Assembly: GCA_038373865.1 (NCBI GenBank)
Contig: JAXGGA010004699.1
Coordinates: 21,428-85,427 of the forward strand
DNA from: Uloborus plumipes
Taxonomy: Eukaryota; Arthropoda; Arachnida; Araneae; Uloboridae
Reading direction: 5' to 3'
Length of the DNA: 64,000 nucleotides
Positions within the stretch are counted from its first letter, which is position 1. Every line of letters starts with the position of its first letter. The notes below the pieces were generated by a model, which saw nothing but the letters and a program-made list of their open reading frames with translations, was not told the origin of the DNA and made no database searches. Made by a program: the position numbers and the translations under genes. Positions 1-10,650 of the stretch are shown piece by piece.

Positions 1-395
1 GTTATAACGACCACACGTTATAAGGACCATGCTATTATAAAAACCAGTGGGAAAAGTCCCAACTTGATTCCCGAAACACAAAAATTCTACCTGTTATAGC
101 GACTACCCGTTATAAAGACCTACAGTCGACACTCGTTATAACGACCACACGTTATAAAGACCATGCCATTATAAAAACCAGTGGGAAAAGTCCCAACTTG
201 ATTCCCGAAACACAAAAATTCTACCTGTTATAGCGACCACCCGTTATAAAGACCTACAGTCGACACTCGTTATAACGACCACACGTTATAAAGACCATGC
301 CATTATAAAACCCAATGGGAGAAGTCCCAACTTGATTCCCGAAACACAAAAATTCTACCTGTTATAGCGACCACCGTTTTAAAGACCTACTTCTT
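1..395. repeat. 134-bp tandem satellite, about 2.9 copies, open at the left edge
   Basis: The word gttataacgacc recurs at 1, 135 and 269, giving an exact 134-bp period. Within each unit the near-identical words GTTATAACGACC, GTTATAAAGACC and GTTATAGCGACC recur several times, so the unit is itself built from a short degenerate motif. The array continues beyond the window on the left. No coding potential seen. Confidence 0.9.
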
Positions 396-733
396 TGGAA
401 CGGAGATGGTCTTTATCTCGAGCGTCGACTGTATTATTGATAATTTTATAAATAATTAAAATGATACCTTCGAACGATAGTTTTACACTTAAAGATATCT
501 ATAAAAATTTCAAAACTCAAAATAACCAAACGCGTCAGGTGGGAAAAAATTATATTCAGTGTTTTGGCTCTCCTGAAAAGTGCCAATTTTCACATTCGTC
601 ATTTTAGCGTGGTGCCGACGATATCTTCTCTACCTGTGACATTTCCATTTTCCTACACGACACTAGCTAGTTAGTCGTTAGTGTATACACGACCCTATAC
701 ACTAACTAGAACCGCAACCATAAAAGAAGTACA
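396..733. other. Unassigned sequence between satellite and hAT foldback
   Basis: I see no gene or repeat boundary here. The last satellite-like words fade out near 395-400 and the next element begins after the duplication at 734. Confidence 0.4.
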
Positions 734-741
734 GTGGACGC

Positions 742-1364
742 TAGGGTGGGGCGAAAAATAAAAAGTTTTTCAGATCAACTTCTAATAGTTGCCAAAAGTT
801 GTCTTTGGTGATGATTAGCTTTGGTTCAAAATTTGAAAAAAATCGGTTAATATCTTCAAGGGACGCTGCGATCGCAAAGTTTAACCATAGCTTTGTTATG
901 GATTTTATGGTTAAAATATACAAAATAATGCCTTTAGCTAGTCTCTTTGCTTTTTTTTATGTTTTCATGCATTAAAAGCATATGAAATGACTCACAAACA
1001 TTATTTTATATGATATATTTATATTTTAAAAAAATCAGTTTTTTTCACTTTTTTGTTTCTTTTTAAATGTTTGAAATATAAATATATCACATAAAATAAT
1101 TTTTTGTAAGTTATTTCACATGCTTTGAATGCATGAATATATTTTATGAGTAAAGAAATGCAATGAGATTAGCTAACGGCATTGTTTTTCATATTTTAAC
1201 CATAAAAACCCGATAAAAGCTATGATAAAACTTTGCGATCGCAGCGCCCCCTGAAGATATTCACTGATTTTTCTCAAATTTTGCACAAAAGCTATCACCA
1301 AAGACAACTTTTGGCAACTAATAGAAGTTGATCTGAAAAACTTTTTATTTTTCGCCTCACCCTA
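742..1364. mobile_element. hAT-type foldback MITE with 8-bp target duplication GTGGACGC
   Basis: The arms are long inverted repeats: the left begins TAGGGTGGGGCGAAAAATAA and the right is its near-exact reverse complement ending at 1364. GTGGACGC is present at both 734-741 and 1365-1372. An 8-bp duplication is the hAT signature. The arms are roughly 200 bp each, with a diverged AT-rich middle. No transposase is encoded. Confidence 0.85.
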
Positions 1365-1372
1365 GTGGACGC

Positions 1373-1614
1373 GCATTAATTGAATCAGACGCTGTATATT
1401 AGAATCAAATCGTCAAAAACAAAACAACATCCAGTTCTAAATAGCCGCTTTATGGACTCAAACGAATTGAATTAAAAAATGTTTAGATCACACATGATTC
1501 ATATAAGCGGCGGCCACTGCATCACAAAAAAAATCAATATTTTATGCAAATAAATGTCCCAATTTCAATGTTAAAATTAACATCATGTAAAAAAAATTAT
1601 ACTGAGTTTCGTAT
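1373..1614. other. Unassigned AT-rich stretch
   Basis: No open reading frame of note and no repeat boundary recognised. Confidence 0.3.
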
Positions 1615-1985
1615 GCTTAATAAAAAATGAACGTTGTTTTTACAGTATAATACAGCTAATTTTACAGTAATAAACTGTAAAAATTGCTAATTTTACGGTA
1701 ATAAACTCTCAAATTGCTAATTTTACAATAATTAACTGTAAAACTGTTAATTTTACAGTTTATTACCCTGCATTTTACAGTTTAAAACTTTGTTGCTTTT
1801 ACAGTATAATACAGCTACGGCTTATAAACTGTACTTACGGCAATAAACTGTAAAATTGCTAACTTTACAGTAAGAAACTGTAAAACTGCTAGTTTTACAG
1901 TTTATTACTATGCATTTTGCAGTTTCAAACTAAAACCTCTGCAGCCAGTACTATACTGCAAAAACAGCAGTTCATTTTTTGCAGC
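1615..1985. repeat. Palindromic TTTTACAG-family repeat, copy 1
   Basis: Left end TAAAAAATGAACGTTG, right end GTTCATTTTTTGCAG, i.e. inverted termini. The interior is a chain of self-complementary words (CTGTAAAATTGCTAATTTTACAG type) joined by AATAAACTG/TTTATTAC. Short forward frames exist only because the repeat lacks stops. The left end is degenerate, so that boundary is approximate. Confidence 0.7.
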
Positions 1986-2234
1986 GTACCTTTTCGCCTC
2001 CTGAGAGAAAACGGACGAAGCTGAAACCTCATCCATAAAAGTAGTATATCAGAAAAATCAGAGAACCAATATTTTTAAAGGCGGTTTTTCTTCTCTCAAG
2101 AGCAACGCACTCCATTTGGAGCCGATAGCTTTCAGTGATGCACTTAGCAAAGCAAACCCCGCCGTTTCTCGAACAGAGCTTATCAGCGAGCTTATAAATA
2201 TCGGCTGCGGGGATGGTGCTCTAAAGCGGAGGTG

Positions 2235-2655
2235 CACTGCAGAAAATAAGGTGTTTTTACAGTATAATACTGAAAGCAGGGTTTCAGTTTAAAACTGTAA
2301 AATCGCAGTAATAGACTGTAAAACTAGCCTATTTTACACTTTATTACTGTAAAAATAGCAATTTTACTGTTTATTACTGTAAAATAAACAATGCTACAAT
2401 TTATTACCATTAAATTAGATGTTTAGTACTGTAAAAACAAATCTAATACTGGCAGCAGAGGTTCGAGTTTAGAACTGTAAAATGCTCGGTAATAAACTGT
2501 GAGGCGAGAAATTTTACAGATTATTACTGCAAACTAGCAAGTTTAGTTTACTTCTGTAAAGTTAGCAGTTTTACAGGAAATTACAATAAAATTACTGTAA
2601 TCACATCTGTATCATACTGTAAAAACAATATTCATTTTTTTCATTGCGGTAGTGC
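2235..2655. repeat. Palindromic TTTTACAG-family repeat, copy 2
   Basis: Begins CACTGCAGAAAATAAGG and ends with an inverted, diverged terminus (ATTCATTTTTTTCATTGCGG). The interior is again made of alternating CTGTAAAA and TTTTACAG words. More diverged than the copy at 5165. Confidence 0.65.
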
Positions 2656-2869
2656 AGATTTTATAAAATGTTCTGAGAATTTCGAGGCATAGTTGCTTCA
2701 TTTTGAATGTGTTCATTTTGCCTGCTTAAAACCCGATAGTTGGGAATATAAATACAAAATAGTATCGGCTTTTGTGGTGGAAACAAAAGAACGCGATTCA
2801 TAAACATGTTTTTGAAACATTTTTGTAAAGTTTAAGTTACATATTTTTGAAATTTGCAGGGTGTTTACG

Positions 2870-3453
2870 CACTACAAGAAATAAGTTGTTGTTTTACAAT
2901 ATACTACTGAAGACAGAGGTTTCAGTTTAAAACTGTAAAAGCGCAGTAAAAAACTGTAAATTGCCAGTTTATTGCAATAAAACCAGCAATTTTACATTTT
3001 CTTACTGTAAAGTTAGCAATCTTACAGTTTATTGCCGCAAAATTTAGCTGTATTATACTATAAAAACAACAGTATAATACCGACAGCAGAGGTTCCAGTT
3101 TAAAACTAAAATGCAAGGTAATAAACTGTTAAATTAGTAGTTTTACCAGGCCCGTCATTTAGGGGGGCAGGGGGGGTCAACTGCCCCCCCTGGCTTTGAG
3201 AAGTCAATGTATTTACATATAAGTGGGCGTGGTTTTTAATGTTTTCCGATGAAATTGCATTGCGTTTGGACCCTTTGCCCCCCCCCCCCCTGGAAAAACT
3301 TGAAATGACGTCCCTGAGTTTTACAGATTATTACTGTAAACTAGTAATTTTACTGTTTACTACTGTAAAACCAGGAGTTTTATAAGTTATTATTGTAAAG
3401 TTGCAGTAAAATTAGCAGTATTATACTTTAAAAACAACATTCATTTTTTAGTG
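2870..3453. repeat. Palindromic TTTTACAG-family repeat, copy 3, split by a hAT MITE
   Basis: Starts CACTACAAGAAATAAG and ends CATTCATTTTTTAGTG. The same core words as the other copies lie on both sides of the insertion at 3147-3316, so this repeat was present before the MITE landed. Confidence 0.7.
3147..3316. mobile_element. 170-bp hAT MITE, target duplication AGTTTTAC
   Basis: Termini CAGGCCCGTCATTT and (reverse complement) CAGGGACGTCATTT. AGTTTTAC occurs at 3139-3146 and 3317-3324, a perfect 8-bp duplication. Contains long G and C runs near both ends. Non-coding. Confidence 0.85.
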
Positions 3454-3557
3454 CAACACCCTGCAAATTTCCAACAGATTTGCACTACAAAAGAAAATAT
3501 ATTTAAAGAAAAACACACTGCTTAAGATTTATAAATAATTCTTTTTTTCTTCTTTTT

Positions 3558-4670
3558 AGCCTACTTTCCCGTTAAAAATAAAAGAAAGACGAAAAAAGTA
3601 TTAAAAGTAGCTTAATGCATCTAAAAAATATCGCCAAGTCCAAAAAATATCGCCAAGTTAAAAAATATCGCCAAGTCAAAAAAAAATATCGCCAAGTGAA
3701 AAAAATAAAAAGGTAAAATGAATATCGAAAAATTAAAAATTTGAAAGTAGGGTATTGAGATGGGGAATTTGTGTGTCGGTCGGTCGGTCGGTCGGTCGGT
3801 CTGTCTGTCCCCCCCTAATAACTTTTGAATGAACAGTCCGATTTGGACAAACTTTTTTTTGTTGGAAAGATCTCGGCGAGTACAGCTCATTCCCATATTT
3901 GATTTTTTGATTTGAACAATTTTTGGTTCAAATTTGAGCCGTTCAAACAACCGGTCCCGCGATACTAACTTTTTAATGAACAGTCCGATTTGAACAAACT
4001 TTTTTTTGTTGGAAAGAACTTTTCAAGGATACTTCATTCCCGTATTTACATTTCCGATTTGAACAATTTTTCGTTCAACATTGAACCGCTCAAGCAAGCT
4101 GTCACCCCTAATAACTTTTGAGTAAACAGTCCGAAAAAAAATGACTGACTGTGCAGACGATTTTTTGTTTATTTATTCATTTGTTTTATTGAATTTATTA
4201 TTATTATTATTATTATTTTTGGCAGACGATTTTTTTTGTAACAAAAATGTTTCATTCGCCAGGGCATTTTATTCTTTATTTATATTTAACAACTGGCAAC
4301 GGATTAAAAGTGAAATTCGAGACATTTTATCAACGGACGAGTTTTTTTTTCTTTTTTTTTTTTCTTTCTTTGATAAAATGTGTTTTGATGTACTTTGTAC
4401 TTTTAATTTTTTTTTTGAAAACAAGTTGAGGAATTTTTCTACGGAAGAACTGTAACAGTTACATTCTTTAAAAGGTGCGACAAAACTTTATTTATTCATT
4501 TATTTACTTTTTATGTGTCTATTTCATCTGATGAGAGGGGTATATTTTGCTTTTAGAAATCAGCTTCAAGTGCTAAAAAGGTATGTTTGACATAATTTTT
4601 AGTCTTAGATAATCAAGAGAATAATGATCAGACGCTAGAATGCCGATGTCGATGTACGGGAAAGTAGGCT
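3558..4670 (-). repeat. Large dispersed repeat, copy A (TIR AGCCTACTTTCCCG)
   Basis: Ends are AGCCTACTTTCCCG and its reverse complement. The body is the reverse complement of 14064-15632: a run of 'tatcgccaagt' words, a GGTC/GACC run (3779-3808), then tandem blocks containing 'gttcaaatcggactgttca'-like sequence. This copy is about 450 bp shorter than copy B because it has fewer tandem blocks. Homology with copy B continues some 30 bp past the terminal motif, so the true unit may be larger. No recognisable protein; the internal frames look like repeat translation. Confidence 0.75.
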
Positions 4671-4977
4671 CGTTTAGTTCTTGACAGAACTTCTTGTTTC
4701 ATCCTCATCTTATCATTTTCCCCTCTCTGTTTACAAAATACGACGCTTCACGAATAAAAACTTGCTTCGCGAACACTGAATTCGAGCAACTCACGCTTAT
4801 TTGATGTTCACCCGATTCCGTACTGAACTCGTCCAAGAACAAATGCCAACAATCCTCATGTGCACTACTTTACCCGAGTCCATTGAAAAAAGATAAAAAC
4901 ACACACAGCATTGCATTTCTATTTTCCGAAAAAAATGGATGTCTGCACAGTTCTCACTCTGTGTTTTTCGTGCGTAG
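4671..4977. other. Intron end before the first visible guanylate cyclase exon
   Basis: No repeat recognised. A stop codon lies in frame immediately before the splice acceptor, so the exon cannot extend upstream. A pyrimidine-rich tract (4951-4970) precedes the AG at 4976-4977. Confidence 0.5.
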
Positions 4978-5110
4978 GTTGTATTGACATATTCCGGTGC
5001 CACAAAGCAATACAGAGAAGTCAGAAGCATCCATTGGCCAGGAGGCAAAATGCCCAAGGACCGACCCAAGTGTGGGTTTGATGGGAACGATCCTTCATGC
5101 TACAAAAGAG
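4978..5110 (+). CDS. Receptor guanylate cyclase exon: membrane-proximal ectodomain
   Basis: This 133-bp exon encodes about 44 residues beginning VVLTYSG and containing IHWPGG, KCGFD and DPSCYK. In natriuretic-peptide receptors the same order (VVLNYNG, NWP, PKCGFDNEDPAC) closes the extracellular ligand-binding domain just before the membrane; the two cysteines are the conserved juxtamembrane pair. The acceptor AG is at 4976-4977 and the donor GT at 5111-5112, leaving phase 1, which matches the start of the next exon by completing a Gly codon. Upstream ectodomain exons were not found in the preceding 4.9 kb. Confidence is high because motif order, phase and splice sites all agree. Confidence 0.92.
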
Positions 5111-5164
5111 GTAATATATTAATGTAATTTTATGCACCAAAAACCACTCTTTAAATTGGCATTC

Positions 5165-5964
5165 ACACTGTAAAAAATGAACGTTGCTTTCACTGTATAA
5201 TAACAGCTAATTTTATAATACAATGAAATGTAAAAATGTTTATTTTACAGCAATAAACTGTCGAATCGCTAATTTTACAGTGCTAAACAGTCAAATTGTT
5301 AATCTAACAGTTATAAACTGTAAAATTGCTAATTTTACAGTTTATTACCGTGCTATCTACAGTACTAAACTGTAAAATTGTTTATTTTGCAGTAATAAAC
5401 TGCAAAATTGCTCATTTTACGGTTTATTACCGTGCTTTCTACAGTACTAAACTGTAAAATTGTTTATTTTACGGTAATAAACTGCAAAATTGCTCATTTT
5501 ACAGTTTATTACCGTGCTTTCTACAGTACTAAACTGTAAAATTGTTTATTTTACGGTAATAAACTGCAAAATTGCTCATTTTACAGTTTATTACCGTGCT
5601 TTCTACAGTACTAAACTGTAAAATTGTTTATTTTACGGTAATAAATTGCAAAATTGCTCATTTTACGGTTTATTACCGTGCTTTCTACAGTACTAAACTG
5701 TAAAATTGTTTATTTTACGGTAATAAACTGCAAAATTGCTCATTTTACAGTTTATTACCGTGCTTTCTACAGTTTTAAACTGGAACCTCGGCTGCCAGTA
5801 TTATACTGTTGCTTTTACAGAATAATACAACTAAATTTTACTGCAATAAACTGTAAAATAACTAGTTTTACAGTTTATTACAGTGCATTTTACAGTTTTA
5901 AATTGGAACCTCGGCTGCCAGAATTGAATTATACTGCAAAGACAGCAGCTCATTTTTTGCAGTG
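5165..5964. repeat. Palindromic TTTTACAG-family repeat, copy 4 (best preserved)
   Basis: Begins CACTGTAAAAAATGAACGTT and ends AGCTCATTTTTTGCAGTG, clear inverted termini. It contains the exact 82-bp tandem array described separately, flanked by single diverged units. Starts only 54 bp after the donor site of the upstream exon. No 8-bp, TA or TTAA duplication was obvious, so I cannot assign a transposon superfamily. Confidence 0.75.
5340..5785. repeat. Exact 82-bp tandem array of self-complementary units
   Basis: The word gtgct(t/a)tctacag occurs at 5350, 5432, 5514, 5596, 5678 and 5760, every 82 bp without drift. Units are nearly identical. Each unit holds complementary halves (CTGTAAAATTG... 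and ...TTTTACAG), so single strands could fold into repeated hairpins or pair between units. Homogeneity implies recent expansion or array-wide correction. Confidence 0.9.
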
Positions 5965-6297
5965 CACTCATTTCGAAGATTTCTGTGATTCTTATTCTTG
6001 TATAAACGAATTTGAGACTGAAACACATAGTGCTCCTTCTAAAAGCTGAGCTATGATGTTGAAAATGTTTCCCTCTTTAATACGCTTTTATTAGTGTCAC
6101 GTGCGGGTTTGTTTGTTTGTTTGTCAGTATGTATGAAACTCTCGTTCTTTACAAATATAAAAGTAATATATTTAATACTATTATTAATACTAAAGGTTGA
6201 ACTATATTACATAAATTATATCACTGTATTACACGTTGATGCATTATAAGTGCACCCAAAAGCGTATTTTTTAATTTTTTTAAACTAATTTAAAGAT
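5965..6297. other. Unassigned intron sequence with a short (GTTT)n run
   Basis: Only a short GTTTGTTTGTTTGTTTG run near 6109 stands out; no gene seen. Confidence 0.35.
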
Positions 6298-6394
6298 TGT
6301 AGCAAATGCACCCACAGCTCGATCATATAGCATCCTAAGACTAAACTGTAGTCTTAGGATGCTATATGATCGAGCTGTGGGTGCATTTGCTACA
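6298..6394. repeat. Perfect 46-bp inverted repeat with a 5-bp spacer
   Basis: Arms 6298-6343 and 6349-6394 are perfectly complementary, separated by AACTG. The right arm runs on into the terminal motif of a dispersed element (GCCTTAGCCCTGGC at 6402-6415), so the left arm looks like an inverted copy of flanking DNA. No mismatch in 46 bp means it is young or maintained. Confidence 0.95.
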
Positions 6395-6432
6395 GTTCTG
6401 CCTTAGCCCTGGCTTACGGGCGGTAACTCATT
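6395..6432 (-). repeat. Solo terminus of the CCCCTAAGCC element
   Basis: GCCTTAGCCCTGGCTTA, followed by a diverged CGGGCGGTAAC, is the reverse complement of the terminus seen at 17392, 18793 and 45953. No partner end was found nearby. Confidence 0.6.
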
Positions 6433-6607
6433 GCACATAATTTAAAGATTCTTATTTTTCTAGTAGGAAAGGGTCTTTGCCGTAGATTTGATTTGAAATA
6501 TTTGTCCAAATATGTCTCAATGTAGTGCCGATTACCCTTTCCTATGTCCCGGAAAAGAGGGAAACACGGTCTATGTCGGAGGTCAACTTACCAGAGGAGC
6601 ACTGTGA

Positions 6608-6866
6608 TATACTGCCGTGCTAAGAGCAAAAGTGGTATCTGCAGTCGAGATCAAACTGAGATATGAATCTTTAAAGTTTTGCGCCACCATGTATATTTGA
6701 TTCAGATAAAAGAATTTCAGAATTAATTAAAAAATATTTCCCCTTCTCAAATGACCATATAGTTTCGTATTTTGGTAAAATACGTCACAAAGAGCAACCT
6801 GGTGGCGATCACTCAATTTTGCTAAAAAGTGCAGATACGATTTTTGTGATTAGCACAGCAGTATAT
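6608..6866. mobile_element. MITE with TATACTGCCGTGCTAA termini, copy 1
   Basis: Left end TATACTGCCGTGCTAAG and right end AGCACAGCAGTATA are inverted repeats, with TA at the boundaries. The interior (GCGCCACCATGTATATTTGA, CAAATGACCATATA) matches the second copy at 30728-32114, which is interrupted. No protein encoded. Tc1/mariner-like by TA flank only; superfamily uncertain. Confidence 0.65.
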
Positions 6867-7051
6867 TCTTACTCACTTTACCCCAACAATAAATTAACTT
6901 CCTTATATTACAGCATTGTATTGCTAAATGTTGCTAATATAAATGCTTATTTAGTTCCACGTCAAATCAATCAAAAATAAATAAATCAATTTTTTACCTC
7001 AACATTTGGCGTGTGGCACACATATGACGAGAGAAGCAATCCTGCCATTTT
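6867..7051. other. Fragment related to the sequence at 13320-13440
   Basis: Words such as CACATATGACGAGAGAAGCAA and TTCCACGTCAAATCAATC recur in similar form at 13325-13430. It appears to be the degraded end of a GGGTCATTCCA-type element into which the LINE at 7052 inserted. Confidence 0.4.
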
Positions 7052-7118
7052 TTTTTTTTTGGTCGTGTCTATGACTTAGCCGAACTAAATAACTCCATGG
7101 ATCCTTATTACTGCTTTT
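7052..7118 (-). pseudogene. LINE 3' end with poly(A), severed from its body
   Basis: On the minus strand this reads the last residues of a LINE ORF2 (...AVIRIHGVI then a stop), a short untranslated tail, and an A-run seen as T's at 7052-7064. It continues the frame of the LINE fragment at 9973-10650 once the foldback at 7119-9972 is removed, which shows the two pieces were one. Confidence 0.75.
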
Positions 7119-9972
7119 GGGTCATTCCACGTCAAGTGATCCAAAATCTGAGAAAAATTTTATCTTACATTTTTGTATTTCTTTCACATTTGGCTCATCA
7201 ATTGTACCCCTTGAGGTAATCAAAAGTCTCAATTTTTGGATTTTTATCTCTATTATTTTTTCATTTATGAGACTTTGAACTTTGAAAAAACCCTCGTTTT
7301 TCCATGGATAAGGGTACATAAAAGGGGCCATAACTCGGCACCAAATATAGATAGAATGATTTGGTAAATGGCATTTTAAAGTACGTTAGTTGCCGCTTAA
7401 TCGGATATGCAACATGACTAATTTGATAAAAATTTTGTTTTTCAAAAAATAAAATTTAAATTTCAAATTTAAATTTCTCGAAAAACATATAATGAATTTT
7501 TTTGAAAAAATTCTCGAAAATTCTTATGTATTTCATCTATGTTTGTACAAATTTTTAGATTGGGATCTTAATGGGATCATATTTTTTTGAATTTTTGAAT
7601 AAAACTGTATAGGAAAAAAATGATATTTTTTAGATTCTATTTATTTAAATACTAAGTTCTCTTGCTCGTGATGGTCTAAAAAGTAGTAAACAAACATGAA
7701 TATGTTTAAAGTGAGCTGGCATGAGCTTATAGATATGTCAGGTTCACCCCCCTACCCCTTTCTTCCCCGCACAACCACTCTTTTTTAATTCAAAACTGTT
7801 CAAAATGTTTAAAAAAACAAAAACTCTTTGATACAAAATGAATAGTAAACTTATGTAAAGTGGAGAAATGGGTTTCCTTATAACTAGACGAAGTATCCCC
7901 CTCCCCATCCAAATATACCATTCACACTATACTAATATGACGTCTAGGTATATATATTGTTTTTCAGACGAAGTGTTTCTTTTCGATCCGAACTTCAAAG
8001 TGTACTTCCATCCAATATCTGAAATTTAACTTTATGATTCATTTCATCTTCTACCCCAGCACCAATCTTCAATTTTGAAGGGAGGAAATAAATGGGTCGC
8101 CCCAATATCATAGCAAACAGCAAAATAGCACTGTTTCGCCTTGTTCTCATCGTTTTTTCTGTTCTTTTCGCACAAAACTGAAAATAAATCAAAATATCAG
8201 ATCATATGTCTGTGTCCCCATAACTATCTTTCCACATTATCTAGTGTGCAGCTGTTATTTAATTTTTTTAATCGTTTGTGTTCTTTTTCATTTTGTTGTA
8301 AAGGAAAGTAATGCAGCAAGATATATCTATATACATATATTAAACAAACACTGCTTTTTTGAGCACAACCTTACATGTTGTTTAACTTCTTTACAGATTG
8401 CTCCCCCCCCCCCTTACCCTACCTTTCCACTCCAAACTTTTATTTTTTTTATCATCCCGCCTTGCCCCTTTTCAAAGCCTTAGTCTCTACTGATGTCTAG
8501 TAGTGTTTCAGTTTGTTCTGTTTGTTACTCTTTCTTATTAGCTCATGAGCTTTGTCCAATAAGAGAAAGGAAAGGCAGTGATGGGGACTGACATATAACG
8601 TGACACTTTAATTTATTTTCAGTTTTGTGTAAAAATAATGGGAAAACATTATGAGAACAAGGGGAAACAGTGCTATTTTGCTGTTTGCTATGATCTTGGG
8701 GCGACCCATTTATTCCCTCCATTCAAAATTGAAGATTGGTGCTGGGGGAGGGGATGAAATGAACCATAAGTTTAAATTCAGATTTTGAATGGAAGTACAC
8801 TTTGTGAATTTCGGATTGAAAACGAAACACTTCGTCTGAAAAACAATATATACCTAGGGGGAAAATAATCCTCAAATCAATCCCCAGGTGAGACGTCATA
8901 TTAGTATAGCGTTAATGGTATATTTGGGTGGGGGAAGGGTTGTACTTTGCCTTGTTATAAGGAAGCCCATTTATCCACTTTAAACAAGTTTACTGTTCAT
9001 TTTGTATCAAAGAAGCTTTTTTGTAGCATTTTGAACAGTTTGGGGGGAAAATGGTTGGGTCAGGAAGGAAGGGAGGGGGAGCTGACCAATCTACAAGTTA
9101 ATGCTAGCTCACTTACCTAGAGTAAAAATAATAGTCAATTCAATCCCCAGGTTAGACGTCATAATAGTACAGCGTTAATGGTATATTTGGGTGGAGGAGG
9201 GGGATACTTCGTCTAGTTATAAGGAAACCCATTTCCCCTCTTTAAATAAGTTTACTATTCATTTTGTATCAAAGAGTTTTTGTTTTTTTAAACATTTTGA
9301 ACAGTTTTGAATTAAAAAAGAGTGGTTGTGCGGGGAAGAAAGGGGTAGGGGGGTGAACCTGACATATCTATAAGCTCATGCCAGCTCACTTTAAACATAT
9401 TCATGTTTGTTTACTACTTTTTAGACCATCACGAGCAAGAGAACTTAGTATTTAAATAAATAGAATCTAAAAAATATCATTTTTTTCCTATACAGTTTTA
9501 TTCAAAAATTCAAAAAAATATGATCCCATTGAGATCCCAATCTAAAAATTTGTACAAACATAGGTGAAATACACAAGAATTTTTGAGAATTTTTTCAGAA
9601 AAATTAATTATATGTTTTTCGAGAAATTTAAATTTGAAATTTAAATTTCATTTTTTGAAAAAGAAAATTTTTATCAAATTAGTCATGTTGCATATCAGAT
9701 TAAGCGGCAACTAACGTACTTTAAAATGTCATTTACCAAATCGTTCTATCTATATTTGGAGCCGAGTTATGGTCCCTTTTATGTACCCTTATCCATGGAA
9801 AAACGAGGGTTTTTCCAAAGTTCAAAGTCTCATAAATGAAAAAATAATAGAGATAAAAATCCAAAAATTGAGACTTTTGATTACCTCAAGGGGTACAATT
9901 GATGAGCCAAATGTGAAAGAAATACAAAAATGTAAGGTAAAAAACGTTGGATCACTTGACATGGAATGACCC
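7119..9972. mobile_element. 2.85-kb foldback element, termini GGGTCATTCCA, 4-bp duplication TTTT
   Basis: Left end GGGTCATTCCACGTCAAGTG and right end its reverse complement (one mismatch). The arms are complementary for over 1 kb. The right arm is longer because a block of about 270 bp (8840-9110) is duplicated at 9115-9370. TTTT flanks both sides (7115-7118, 9973-9976). The insertion is inside a LINE reading frame, so the boundaries are certain. The open frames in the arms are mirror images of each other and not genes. A 4-bp duplication fits Sola- or Chapaev-like transposons; the family is not proven. Confidence 0.85.
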
Positions 9973-10650
9973 TTTTGCGATTTGTTGGATGTTATCGTCA
10001 TAAAGGTCTACAAGTGACGGCAATACACCAATTTCTCTCAGGTTCGCACTTATTGCTGGACACTCAAAGACAGACACTCAAAGACATGACGAGGTGTAAG
10101 CTGTGTATCTGGGCAATGACAACAGTTTCTATACACCCTTCTACTCTCTCCATCAATCTTCATACCCCGTGAGATGACCTGTTCTCAATCTGGTCATAGT
10201 TTTTGTTATTGATCGACTTGTATTTATTTCACAAAGCTGGTGTTTCACTTGGATTGATTTATCTCTAAGTTTAGATTTCGCTATTGCGTTTGCATCTTGG
10301 AGATAGACACTGTGTTGTTAGCATTAAGGTCTCTGGACTCCTTGGCTAACTTATCAGCATATTCGTTGCCTGCTATTTTGACATGTGCAGGTATCCACTG
10401 AAACGCACAGGTCTTGTTCATAGACTGGATCTCCTGAAGCCCTGAGATGATTTCATGGGCGATAGAAGAGTGCCCCTTTGAAATTGCCTGGAGGGCGGCC
10501 TTAAGAGTCACAGAAAATCACTATGCCCTATGCCTGTTTAATAGTGGACATATTAAGTGCCTCCAAAATAGCTCGCTGGTGAAGTTGGAGGCTATTTTTC
10601 CTGCGCTGAATTGCCTTGGCAAGGGGTATCATCTGGAGAAATTAAAAACA
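9973..10650 (-). pseudogene. LINE ORF2 fragment: RNase H and C-terminal zinc knuckle
   Basis: Minus-strand translation gives an RNase H segment with QWIPAHV...GNEYADKLAKES (about 10380-10320). Downstream is a cysteine/histidine cluster (CCHC...TPRHVFEC, near 10100), then DLYDDNIQQIAK up to the foldback boundary. This order is typical of Jockey/I-clade ORF2 3' ends. The frame is broken at least once between the cysteine cluster and PAISANLREIG, and upstream near 10515. Reverse transcriptase and endonuclease are missing. It is a dead 5'-truncated copy; the remaining 3' end is at 7052-7118. Confidence 0.8.

Noticed and set aside
1..395. CRISPR array
   Set aside because: Eukaryotic sequence; the repeat is a head-to-tail satellite without unique spacers.
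4141..4455. 104-codon F/L-rich frame
   Set aside because: Low-complexity T-rich DNA in the dispersed repeat; no conserved feature.
5654..6049. 131-codon forward frame
   Set aside because: Lies in the palindromic repeat family and mirrors minus-strand frames in other copies; the residues are translated CTGTAAAA/TTTTACAG words.
7122..9969. Matching frames MxPFMYPYPWKNEGF in both arms
   Set aside because: The two arms of a foldback read the same peptide in opposite directions; no homology and no independent support for coding.
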